The notes under the pieces are model-generated. The model ran no database searches, was not told where the DNA came from, and saw only the letters and a list, made by a program, of their open reading frames with translations. Shown here one piece after another: positions 44,546-56,300 of a DNA stretch of 64,000 nt. The translations under genes and the position numbers were made by a program. The stretch lies in NCBI RefSeq assembly GCF_002251435.1, contig NZ_NPJI01000005.1, forward strand, positions 1-64,000. Reading direction: 5' to 3'. Each line of letters begins with the position of its first letter. Within the stretch, counting starts at the first letter, position 1. Origin of the DNA: Prevotella sp. P2-180 (GTDB lineage Bacteria > Bacteroidota > Bacteroidia > Bacteroidales > Bacteroidaceae).

Positions 44546-45571
44546 ATGAGAAGTAAGTCTTGTCTGCTAATATTGCTCGCCGCAATGCTGCTGCTCTCGT
44601 CGTGCTCTATCATCGACGAGGACAACTCCGACTGCGGATTGGACAACAAAATCGTATATCGCCTGAAACTCAGAACAAACATCCAAACCGAACTCGAAAC
44701 ACAGCTCGGCACGGAGGAGGAACGCCCCGTGGCACAAGCACTCAGCTCCTCACTCAGCGGTATATTCACTGACTGGGCACACGACATCTCTCTCTCATTC
44801 TATGACACCGACGACAAACTGTATAAAACGGAAAAGCATACGATGGATGCGTCGCAAGCCGAATACGTGGTGTATCTGCCAGAACGTGACTACCGTAATC
44901 TCGTTGTGGCAAATATAGCCGACGCTGAAAATATCCGCCCCCTCGATGACACCCATCCCGATGACATGAAGTTGCAGTATGACAACCTCACCGACACCCT
45001 CAACAGCCACACCACCGGTCTCTTCACCGCAAGACAGGTGATAGAGGTGTGCGGCTGCACCGAGACATATTACGTTGATCTGTATATGGCTAACAGCTGC
45101 GCCGCCCTTGTGGTGGATACCACGGGTGTGGATATACGCGGCATGAAGGTGTTCACCCAGGACTTAGCCACCTCCTTCGCCGTGGCTGACAGCACCTACG
45201 CCTTCACAGCCAATCCCGTGGTGCGCTCAACTGAGATACCTCTCCCCGGTCAGCACCGCACCTGCCATTATGCCGTGAGCTTCCCGTCGAGGAACAACAC
45301 CGTAGCCACCGCTTCCGCCGTCAGTCAAGCCCCGGCAAGGGCAGATTCCCAGGCAGAGACCCTCTTCCGCATAAAGGCATACATAACCCTCCCCGACGGC
45401 TCTGTCACTGAGAACATCATCTCTGTGGAGCAACCCCTCCTCGCCGGTTATCTCAAGATAATAAAGATGAAGATGAAGCAGGACGGCTCCCTCACTCCCG
45501 AGAGTCACGACGTGGGAGTAAGCGTGACGCTGGACTGGAAGCAAGGGGGGACTTATGAGCCAGAGATATAG
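44546..45571 (+). CDS. FimB/Mfa2-family pilus anchor lipoprotein
   Basis: A 341-residue lipoprotein (lipobox LLSSC, Cys20). Mfa2/FimB features are the post-lipobox DEDNSDCGLDNKIVYRLKL, DISLSFYDTDDKLY near 90 and YVVYLPERDYRNLVVANIAD near 112, and the C-terminal VGVSVTLDWKQGGTYEPEI. In the known systems this protein anchors the pilus to the outer membrane and limits its length. A second ATG eight codons in is possible. Confidence 0.85.
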   Translation: MRSKSCLLILLAAMLLLSSCSIIDEDNSDCGLDNKIVYRLKLRTNIQTELETQLGTEEERPVAQALSSSLSGIFTDWAHDISLSFYDTDDKLYKTEKHTMDASQAEYVVYLPERDYRNLVVANIADAENIRPLDDTHPDDMKLQYDNLTDTLNSHTTGLFTARQVIEVCGCTETYYVDLYMANSCAALVVDTTGVDIRGMKVFTQDLATSFAVADSTYAFTANPVVRSTEIPLPGQHRTCHYAVSFPSRNNTVATASAVSQAPARADSQAETLFRIKAYITLPDGSVTENIISVEQPLLAGYLKIIKMKMKQDGSLTPESHDVGVSVTLDWKQGGTYEPEI

Positions 45572-45695
45572 TCTGACTAAGTCAGAAATTAAAGAATTAA
45601 AAAATTAAAGAATTAAAGTTGGAAGCCTCACCCCCGGCCCCTCTCCAAGAGAGAGGGGAGATAATATGTCTCAAGGCTGAGTTAAATATTTATTT
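45572..45695. repeat. Intergenic repeats and C/G-rich hairpin
   Basis: Holds a TCTGACT/AGTCAGA dyad (45572-45586), ATTAAAGAATTAAA words (45587-45619), and CCCCTCTC (45638-45645) pairing with GAGAGGGG (45651-45658). The CACCCCCGGCCCCTCTCC motif is a widespread intergenic hairpin type. Confidence 0.6.
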
Positions 45696-47294
45696 ATGAT
45701 GATTACTGATTTGAAAAACATATTATGGACTATAATGATGATAATGGCGGCTGCCTTCGTCACCTCTTGTTCGGATGACGACAGCCTTGCCTCCCGCGGT
45801 CTCGAAACCGTGGAGATGCCTATATCCATCTCTATCCCAGCCGAAGGCTTCGTCAATCCCACTGATGTGGGCATAGGCGATGAGGCTGTGACCCCGGCGT
45901 CAGCCACTACACGAGCCTTTGGCGACCCCGGCACATACGAGCAATTCCATCTCCCCCAATATATCTACCTCTTCCTATGCAACGAGAGCACCAACGGCAC
46001 AAAGTCCGTCATATATCAGAAGATAGAAATCCCAGACAACGAACTCACCTCATCATGGGAAAAGACCGTCTCGGGCACCGACAGCATATACACCTATAAA
46101 GGCAATGTCAGCATCAATCTGCCGCTCAACAGGAGCAAGGGCAAAATTTATGCCGCCGCCTCATATAAACCGCTGCATACCACTAATGCCTCTTCTTCTA
46201 TGCCGGAAGACGGGAAAAGCAATCATCTCTCCTTTAATTGTGCCAGCCCAAGCAAATTCGGCGGCTCAAATCCGCGAGAGTATATCAACGAATCAAAGAC
46301 ATATACTGATGACACTTACGGCACGGAGGATGCCGTGAAGAACATTATCTTCTCCAATATCACCCTGCGCAACAATATGCAGGATGTATATTCCACACCA
46401 TATAACAAGACGGATGACAACGGTGATTATTACGGCACAATAACAGACTATGCCTCCAATGTGCCGAACATCAACATAGTGCTCTATCACGTGGCGACAA
46501 AAGTGGACGTGCAATGGAGCATTGACGAGGATTATCAGGGAACGGCAGACTGGGCTGTGCCTACGGAGAAGAGTAAAAGCCCCGGCGCCCCTTTGGATTC
46601 ATGGGATGCCGCCACCTCAGGCGGCACCTATCTCCCCGCCCATAAGTTTTGGACAAAATACGAATGTGAGACAATGGTGAACAGCAAGAGCGAGAAGGAC
46701 AAGCTCTTCTTCTCGCTTGTAGAGCTTCGCGACCTGCCCAAATACGGTTGTTTCCTCTTCCGTCCGTTGGAGACGGGATACAGCAGTTCTCTCAGTTCAT
46801 ACAAAATCCGTCTTATAGGGTCGGAGACCACTCCGCAATATACCGTGAAAGATGAGAACGGAAATGTTAAATCCGGCTCAGTTCCCGCTCATGACAATAC
46901 GCCTTCAAGTCCTACGGGTGCATACGTGGCATCAGGAGGCTACAACACCTATTATTATCATCTTGACGAGAAGGACTACGGTATGAAATACCATGGCAGG
47001 GTAGTGGCATACGTCACGCCCAAGGTATATAATACGACAGCAGGCACCGAACCGGTTGCAGACAACTTCATCAAGATGCGCCTCCTGTGCAACAACTACA
47101 CCACATCCACCCCGGACGGTTCGAGCATATACAACGAGGACCATGCCACCAAGGGATATAACACATACATCAGAATAGAAAAGCCTACGGGCGACAAGAT
47201 ATTCACCCCATGGATAAGGGTGTTCATAAATGTTGATACATCGCAAAAGGCGCAGAACGTGATGAAAATCACAGAAGAGCCGACAATGAATTGA
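45696..47294 (+). CDS. Fimbrillin-like lipoprotein, putative minor pilus subunit
   Basis: A 532-residue lipoprotein (lipobox FVTSC, Cys25). VEMPISISIPAEGF and ATTRAFGDPGTYEQFHLPQYIYLFL resemble the N-terminal fimbrillin domain. Asp/Ser-rich variable middle regions follow, then FTPWIRVFINVDTSQKAQNVMKI near the end. It lies between the anchor gene and the giant gene, with 6 bp to the latter. That is the position of accessory/tip subunits (Mfa3, FimC-E) in Porphyromonas. Which of these it equals cannot be told. Confidence 0.75.
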   Translation: MMITDLKNILWTIMMIMAAAFVTSCSDDDSLASRGLETVEMPISISIPAEGFVNPTDVGIGDEAVTPASATTRAFGDPGTYEQFHLPQYIYLFLCNESTNGTKSVIYQKIEIPDNELTSSWEKTVSGTDSIYTYKGNVSINLPLNRSKGKIYAAASYKPLHTTNASSSMPEDGKSNHLSFNCASPSKFGGSNPREYINESKTYTDDTYGTEDAVKNIIFSNITLRNNMQDVYSTPYNKTDDNGDYYGTITDYASNVPNINIVLYHVATKVDVQWSIDEDYQGTADWAVPTEKSKSPGAPLDSWDAATSGGTYLPAHKFWTKYECETMVNSKSEKDKLFFSLVELRDLPKYGCFLFRPLETGYSSSLSSYKIRLIGSETTPQYTVKDENGNVKSGSVPAHDNTPSSPTGAYVASGGYNTYYYHLDEKDYGMKYHGRVVAYVTPKVYNTTAGTEPVADNFIKMRLLCNNYTTSTPDGSSIYNEDHATKGYNTYIRIEKPTGDKIFTPWIRVFINVDTSQKAQNVMKITEEPTMN

Positions 47295-47300
47295 TTTGAA

Positions 47301-50300
47301 ATGCAAGAAAATATGTTGAGTATTAGAAGGATATACACCATTATAGCAGCTATGCTGACCCTCTGCACCACAACCATGGCGCAGACAACATTCAGCGGTC
47401 CTGTACGATATGTCAGAATGTCGGGCAACTATGCCAACGACGGAACGTCGTGGACGGCAGCTAAGAACAACCTGCAGGATGCCATAGAGTCGCTTCACGA
47501 CTATATGACCCGAAACGGCATCACGGAGGGACGAGTGTATGTGGCGAAGGGAACTTACCGACCCACCACTTCTACCCCCGGTGGCGACGGTGTGCTATAC
47601 ACTTCTTTTCTTATCTATGATGGCATAACGGTTTATGGGGGATTTAGTGCCGATAATCCCGAAGCAAACCCCGAAAAACGTATCGTCCTTGATGCCGACG
47701 GAACGAAAGAAAGGACAATCTCTGAAGCCAAAGGATTGAAGTGGCGAATGAAGAACATCACCATCCTTAGCGGCAATCATAGCTCTTCTTCCACCGACCC
47801 GATGAAGTGGAACTCGGCAAAGAACGAATACGACGAGTCGTTTACGGGCAACTCATATCATGTGGTATGGTTTGCCACCAACACCTCAATCCATTCCTCC
47901 GGTCTCGACACCAAAAAACGTGGCGTGGCTCTTGCCCATACCGCCGGTCTCGACGGCTTTACCATACGCGACGGCAATGCCTCCAACCGCACCGTGCCCG
48001 AGCAAACTGACGGCTCTCATGCTTATCACAACAGTTATGGCGGCGGAGTGTATATGGTGGGCAATACCGTGCTGCGCAACTGTATCATCCGCCAGAACTC
48101 ATCGTCGCTGCGTGGCGGCGGTGTGTATATGGACGGCGGAGGACTGATGGAGCAATGCTATGTCACCCAGAACCAGTCGGGTGGAGTGGGTGTTACCGAC
48201 GGTTATGGAGGCGGAGTGGCTTGCGACGATGGCGGCATAGTGCGCCATTGCCTTATCGAGAACAATGCCGCAAGATGTGGCGGCGGACTCTCCATAGCTT
48301 TCTCCTCGCAGCCTGCCAACGACAATGCGCGATATGCTTCATTCGCAACGGGATGCGTGGTGAACAACAACACATCATCGGCAGAGGCAGGAGGAGTGTT
48401 TATGAAGAATGGCGGTCTGCTCAACCACCTCACCATCACATGCAACAAATGTGTGGGAGCGGGAGTGGTGTATAACAACCGGCGCTACGGACGCAGTGGC
48501 GGACTCTATGTGGATGGAGGCGGTATGGTTACCAATTCCGTGATATGGGGCAACGAGGTGGCTGCCAACAACAATGTGCAGTATGCCACATACCGTGAGC
48601 ATGCCTCTACACCAAAGGTGAAGCTCGACTTCGTGGCTCTCTCCAAATACAACTACGTCGATTGGAGCGGTACGGTGAAGCGCACCAACGGAGTGTATTC
48701 CTTGAATGAGGAAAACAGCAATACCTCTACTCCGGGATATTATCCTGACTTCACCGACGTTCCCGGCTCTGCTGGTGTGATTGACAATACTACTGCCACG
48801 GGGCGATGGAATCCCCGCGCCTCGTCATATCTGCGTCATCAGGGTATGCAGCTCAACGACTATCCCACATCTGGCGATTATGACACCAATGGCAATGACA
48901 TCATTGGTGCACATATCACTGATGACATCTTAGGCAGTCAGTTTGCCCCCCGTTGCGTGCTTGGCGCCTTTGTGGCAAATAGCTTTAATGGTGCAAGTGC
49001 CCTGGTGGCAAGTATTGAGGACAATACCACTCAGATAAAAACAATATTTATCGACCCCACCACAGATGCCGTAGTGTCGCTTGCTAATGATGCGACGTTG
49101 GGAAGCTCTTGGGAGAATGCTTTCAGCAATATCAACGATGCCCTGGATTATGTGAAAACTCTTAATCTAACGGCAGACGGCCCCGTGCAGATTCTTGTCA
49201 AGCAGGGCACTGCCACAACGGCTGGAAATTCCTATCTGCCCCATATCCGCTCGTCGTATATCGACCTGCCGAGCCATGTGCGGCTGTATGGCGGTTTCGC
49301 CTCGTCGCTCACCGGCACTGGTGTCTCCAAGCGAAATCCCAAGGCTTATCCCACCCGCATCACTGCCAATATAACGGGCAGCGACTATGCCGAAAATGGT
49401 TGTCATATCATCACCGTGCGCCATGGAGCGACCGATGTCATTGTGGATGGATTGCAGCTCTACTTCGCCAATGCCCAGACGAGCAGTGTGCTGCCCACCC
49501 TCGCTTTGGAGGGAGGAGCGGGCATCGCCGTCATCAACAGTAATGCCGACCAGCAGATGACGGGCATCAAGATACGCAACTGTGTGGTAGCCAACTGCAC
49601 TGCCTCGCAAGGCTCTGCCCTTTTCCTGCGCAACACTCCAGGAGCAGTGATGCAGGTGGATGTGGAGAACTGTATCTTCCATAACAATGCCGTCACCCGT
49701 GAGCAGGCAGCCACCGTTGAGGCTACAGGCAGCAACACCACGCTCACCCTCAATCACTGCCTCATACGTGGCAATGTGGGATATGGAGTGATGGCTACAT
49801 ACAATGCCAATATCAAGGTGAAGAACACAGCCCTGCATGCCAATATCGGCTATGGCTCATATACCTCAAGCAACAATCCCAAGATAACGGATTTGAAGGC
49901 TGATGCCTCTACTCCCGATTCCAAGGTTGTCACTTTCTATACGACATCAAACGGAAGTATAAGATTGGCAGAAGGAGCAACCAATGCCAACAATATGATG
50001 GACCTGGGAGTAACTTCTTTTAGCGATGTCGCCACCTCCAAGTTCTCCTATCACTCTTCCTATACCTCCACCTATCCCAAGTTCGTCAACCCCACGAGCA
50101 ACATAGGAGTGAACAAGGAGGGCGACGTGACGATGTACGGAGGCGACCCGAACTGGATGCCTACGAACACCAATCCCATGGTGAATGCCGCCAACGAGAC
50201 AGGCTCCTCAGCCACCGACCCCGGCTTTGGCAAGGACATAACAACAAATATCTACCGCAACTATGGCGGTGCAGCCGACATTGGTGCAGTGGAAAACCAT

Positions 50301-53300
50301 AATGAAGTGGCAGAAGGCGACACTTCCAACGAAGACGTGGAAGGAGGCTATATGCCCCCATACGGCAAGGTGATTTTTGTGAGAGACTACCGTAATCCCG
50401 ACGGAACGATAGACACGACAAGAGACGGTGACGGCTCATCATGGCAGAACGCCATCAACGGAAATCTCGAAATAGACAAATACAAGAACAACCATAGCTT
50501 CGGCGGAGTGGATGCCGAGTTGTATGAGGAAGGTTATCAGCTCACAGGTCTCCAGTGGGCAGTGGACGAGGCTTTTGCCCGCTCGTTGGAGAGAAATGAT
50601 GATAATATTATCAAATACACAGAGATTCCAGATGTGACGCACTTCAATCCCGGAAGTCAAAGCACAGTCAATCCTAACCGTACAACTATAGATGTCTCAA
50701 CTGTTGACAAGAGCAAGCGCGTTCAAGTCTGGATAGGCGAGGGTGAATACATCCGTCGCGAAGGCTTCTTCATGCGTGATGCAGTGGATGTATATGGCGG
50801 TTTTCCCGGCAAGGGAGGCGACCCTCAATCCCCTGGTATGAAAGAGCGTGTACCCAAGACCTCTATCCTTGAGACATTGACAGATGACGAGGTGACTGAG
50901 ACAGGTGTTATTGGTACAGGAGCATGGGGGCCTCAGGTGGATGACTATAAAAACAATTTAGGTCTTTATAAGAATCAAATATCAAATTTTGAACCTGTTG
51001 ATAGGACAAACTGGAGAATAAAGAGTTTTTCTTCAGAAGAGGTCAATGGAGAAGGCTCGAATGGTAGGGTAGAACAGGCTATTGATAATAGTACATCTAC
51101 TTATTGGCATACAATAAAAAAAGGAACCAATCAACAGCACATAACATTGGATTTGTCGTCATCGCAAAGTTTTAATGCGGTGAAATTATATGCGAGAAAT
51201 TATAAGATTAAGAATATTTTGATAGAGTATTGTGATCATTCCCCAGTCACTGATTATGACTTGTGGACGGATAACAAAAAACAATTCTCTTATACTATGT
51301 CAAACGAGAATCCATGCTATTGTTTTATGGGAGAGGCTGCTACAGCTCGTTATGTCAGAATCAATATCATAAATACTTATTCCAACAGCTATACCGATTT
51401 GAAGGAAATATATTTGGGAACAGGTACATCTTCTTCTGATTTTTCCCCTTTAGATAGAACTCAGTGGACTGTAGAGGAGTTTTCCACTGAAGAAACTAAT
51501 GGTGAGGGTGCTACAGGAAGGGCTGCAGATGCAATTGACGGTAATGAAAATACTTTTTGGCATACAGCTTGGAAGGATGCATCTTTGCCTATTTTACCAC
51601 AATACATCACTATTGATATGAGACAGGAGTATTCCATAAGTCAAATGAAATTAATAAGTAGAAACTATAAACCAAATTCAATAACGATTGATTATTCATC
51701 AGATTATTCTTCTTGGAATACTATATCAGGATTAACAGTTGATAATGAATTAGAGAGCCTTACAGACTTTGGTTCCACAATTAGTGCCAGATATATCAAA
51801 CTAACAGTAAATTCTGTATATGGTGACGGAAAATTTTTTGACCCCAAAGATATACAGTTTGGAAACAACGGAATATTTGATAAAGGTGTTTCCGGTGGGT
51901 ATACATACGATCTCAATGCATATCAGATGGCATACAAGACACAACGCGTGTTGACCCAGCCCTATCCTTATTTTAAAGGAAAAGGAAATATCAATGGTAG
52001 CACTCAAGGAAATAACCTGGAGTTTGATAACGACCCAATTAATCCATTCTGTGTCATTACCAGTTGGGATGGTTTTGTTATCCGCAACGGAAGAACCAAG
52101 ATTACACATCAGCGTGACGGTGGAGCTGGAGTGGCTTTGCGTATCAATGGACGTTTGGCTAACTGTGTGATAACAAATAATATTCTGTCGTCAAAATCAA
52201 ATACTCGTGGAGGTGGCATATTCCAAAATGGTGGAATAATTGAAAACTGTGAGATTGATGGTAATATATTAAATGGTGAAGGCGGTTCTGACAATAATGT
52301 CTTTGGTGGAGGACTTTATCAAAGAACTGGTACTGTATTCAACACTTCTGTCATTCATAATAAGATTACAGGTAACGGAACAACGCAAGGTACTGGCGTG
52401 TTCTTTGAGAATGGTAGATTCTATAATAATACAATTACGGCTAATGAAGGACCATTGACACTTTATTCTGGTAAGTGGTTCTCAAATGGTCGAATAGATG
52501 TGTATAACTCCATTATTTATAATAATACAACAAACGGTAGTAAAGAATTTGATTGTACTACAGGTGCAGGTAATATAACTCTGAAAAACTGTCTGTTTAA
52601 GAATAGCAATGCTCATAAGACTTTTGACAATTCCTATACTAATGTTGATGCTTCTTCATTTGTTTATATGGATGACAAGAATATGTCAGTCTCAGACCTC
52701 TTCAACGATCCGGTCAATGGTGACTATAGTCTGAAAGAAGGGGCTATTGCCATTAACATGGGAACGGACCAGTTAGGAAAGAATATGGAGGAAACCGCTG
52801 ACATTGTGCTTCCTTCATACGATGCCCAATATGCCGACCGTATCCAAGACTGTACCGTGGATATCGGAGCATACGAGTTTAATGGTGCTTACAGCATCAC
52901 TCCCGATGTATCGACAAGCGCGGACAAGGCGGTGTTCTATGTCACGCAGAACGGACGAGGCACAGGCTCGGCAGCCAATCCCGAAAATGCGGCTTGCTGG
53001 ACTAAGTTGCAGAAGGTACTGGATGCTGCGGGAAGATATTTGGAGGATAATCCTTCGACAACGAGAAAGGTGATTGTGAAATTGGCGGGAGATGCACCGG
53101 ATAAAGTTTCTAATCAGTATTCTGGCTTTGTATATCGCCCTCGCCGCTCCAACAAGGTGACGGCTTCGGGACAGGAGGTGAACACTCGCGACTATACTAT
53201 CATCGTGCCTCATGGAGTGGAGGTATGGGGAGGATATAGCGACGACTACGAAAGTGCTGACAAAAACGGATTCTATACCAAGGTCTCTGAGGGCAACTAT

Positions 53301-56300
53301 ACCGACAATCGTGATGTACTGAAAAACCGCACCACTCTCAGCGGTGTATATCAGGCTGACGACCAGGATGTAAACGTATATAATGTGGTGACGTTCACCA
53401 ATGATACATATACCGAAGAGGGAACACTCAAGACAACAGATGCTCTTACAAACATATCACCCCGTGCCGTGCTCGACGGACTATTCATAGAAGACGGTAA
53501 TGCCGACGGCGAGAAGCAATCTACGGGACAAAGAACAGACACTCGTGTGGGTGGGGCTGCCATCGTCACGGGATATGCACATATACGCAACTGCGTGGTG
53601 CAGAACAACAAGGCTACGGATGCCGGGGGTGGACTGTATCTCGAAGAGGGCGCATTGGTGAGCGGAAGTATCGTGCAATATAACGAGGTAACCAAGGGTG
53701 ACGGAGGAGGACTATACGTGGAAGAACCGGCATCGGCATCCTCTGAGAATGTCAACGCCGCAACCAACCCTGCCCGCATCTTCACGTCCGACATCATATA
53801 TAACACGGCAAGCGGAGCGGGAGGAGGTATCTCGTTCACCACCGACGGCACGCCGAATGTCAGGGCAAACAGTGTGCTGTTCTGGCAGAACACGGGTAGC
53901 GAGCAGTCGAACGTCAACGGAATGGTGACACCCTCGGATGCAGGGAACACCAACCTTACCATCGATGACTATCCCATCTCCTTCTGCGCCACAGAGACTA
54001 CTCGTGAACCGGGTATCAACAACATCGCAGTGCATACCGATTTGGATAAGGGTGTGCGCTTCGCCACAGAAACGTACAACCATGACTATACCGACAGCAA
54101 GGGAACGGCTTTCAAGAGAATGCATAATAGTTATGAGTTCTATAAGATAAAGAAATACAGTCTGTTGGCGCGTGGAGGTATGGAGTATAAGGACTACAAT
54201 GACCTTATCCCAAAATACGCCCTTACCACCGAAGACCTCGCAAAGACAACGCGCACATTCGAGGGCAACGACTTCATTGACATCGGAGCGAGAGCCATCG
54301 GCGAACTGGTGCTGCCCAAGGCAACTGAAGATAACCTCATGACCCGAATCTTCGTGGTGAAGAACGAGGAAGACGTAGCCACAACATCCGTAGAGGTGAT
54401 GCAGAACCAGGACAAAAGCACATACTATAAGCAGGAAGGCTCGTCGTTCGCCTATCCTATGCGCTATCTCGATGATGCCCTGCAATATGTGAGGGAGGCA
54501 CGCAAGATAAAAGATGCGAATGGCAAATATACAAACACAGACAAGGAGTTTCAGATTATCCTCAGCGGCGGTACATATTATCCTATGCGAAACATCAAGG
54601 GAGAATATGTAAACAGCCGCGGACGTACATATCTCGTGCCTGAAGGCGTGACCATCGTGGGAGGTGTGGAAGTGAAGCAGACAAGCACAAGCGATGGAGA
54701 GTCGTATTATGGAAATATCGCTTCTGTTGGAAATCTTCCAGAAAGCAATGTTGCATCGACAACATTTACTCATGGCAATTCAACTGTCGTTATCTCCCAT
54801 CCAGATATAAAGAGTATCATAAAAGGACGCAAGCTCTCCGACATCAACCACAACAACATTGCTGAACCGTGGGAGATGGCAGTGCAGACCATTCTGTCAG
54901 GACAGGTGGTGAATGGTAATTCCAACGAAAACGTATATCACGTTATTGCTTGTATTGCCGACGAGAATCATGTGGGAGGACTGCCAGAACCTAAGGTTAT
55001 AACTGACTCAAATGCCGGCAAAGGCACTGTTCCATACGAGCTTGGTGTGCCTGTAATCATTGATGGTGTGGAGATCGAGGACGGCATGGCTATGGGATAT
55101 GACGAGAAAGCCGTGAACAGTAAATCAACATACTATAAGGGGGGTGCCATCTGTGTCGAAGGCAACTGGACTACAGGTGATGTCTTAAGAACATATACGG
55201 ATGGCAGCGGCAATGCTATCGAGAGGCCTGTAGGATATAGAAGCATACCTCTTGAGGTGCGCAACTGCAACTTCCGCAATAATGGCGGATGCCTTGGAGG
55301 TGCCATCTTCACCGACAGCGAACTGAAGGTGTTTGCCTGCAACTTCGTTCAGAACTATGCCAAGGTGGAAACTGACAAAGTCAACGGCACCAACGTGACA
55401 TACGCAGGACGTGGCGGAGCCATCAACGCCAGCTACAACACCGTGATAGTAAACTCGCTGTTTGCAAACAACGAGGCTGACACAAACTATCCAAATGACG
55501 GAGGCGACCTGACAGGTTTGGGAGGTGCTGTGCTGCTCGGAGAGTATGCCTCGCTACACATGATAAACTGTGACGTGGTTCGCAACCTTGCTTACGGTTA
55601 TCCTGCCGTTTATTGTTATTCAGCAAACAAGGGCGGAGACTCTACGAACCCCGACCTCGTGAAAAACAATCCGCATAAGATTGTCAACACCATATTCTGG
55701 GGCAATGAGGTGACGGGTGACAGCGGGATGGACAAGGTTGCCAACTTTGCCCAGGACTTAAATAGTAGTACCAAGAACGCCGAGATGCTGTGGTTCTGCG
55801 CTTACGAGGCAGGTAAGGGCAACGCCCCTGTAAACTCCAATAAAAACATAGATTACCGACTTCAGGATTATACGGGATTCGGAACTTTCATACCTTCGCT
55901 GTGGACTGGCAAATATAACTATCTCGATGCGGACAACACAACTATCAAAGAGTCAACAGAAGATAATCCCGACAAGGATTCAGGGACAGGTCTTAACCCC
56001 GTTACCTGCAACATCATCATCGACTCTGACAACGACGCCATCAACGGACCGAACTTCATCAACCCGTCATCAAAGGCAGGAAAGGCTGGATATTACACAT
56101 CTGCCGACTGGATGATAGGACGTATCAACAACCTCGTGGATAATGGATGGACTTTCCTTCAGCAAGACCTGAAGGGTGATGACCCTAAGTTTGTCTATAT
56201 TGACGATGAGGGAAATACCGTTAGTCAGAGCACCTCAGGGGCAAAGGCGGCGGGTGCCGGTATCTACCGCCGCACTGCTTACGACTATGACAATGTCAAC

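Noticed and set aside
53712..54773. 353-codon minus-strand frame
   Set aside because: Antisense within the giant adhesin gene; Cys/His-rich with no recognisable motif.
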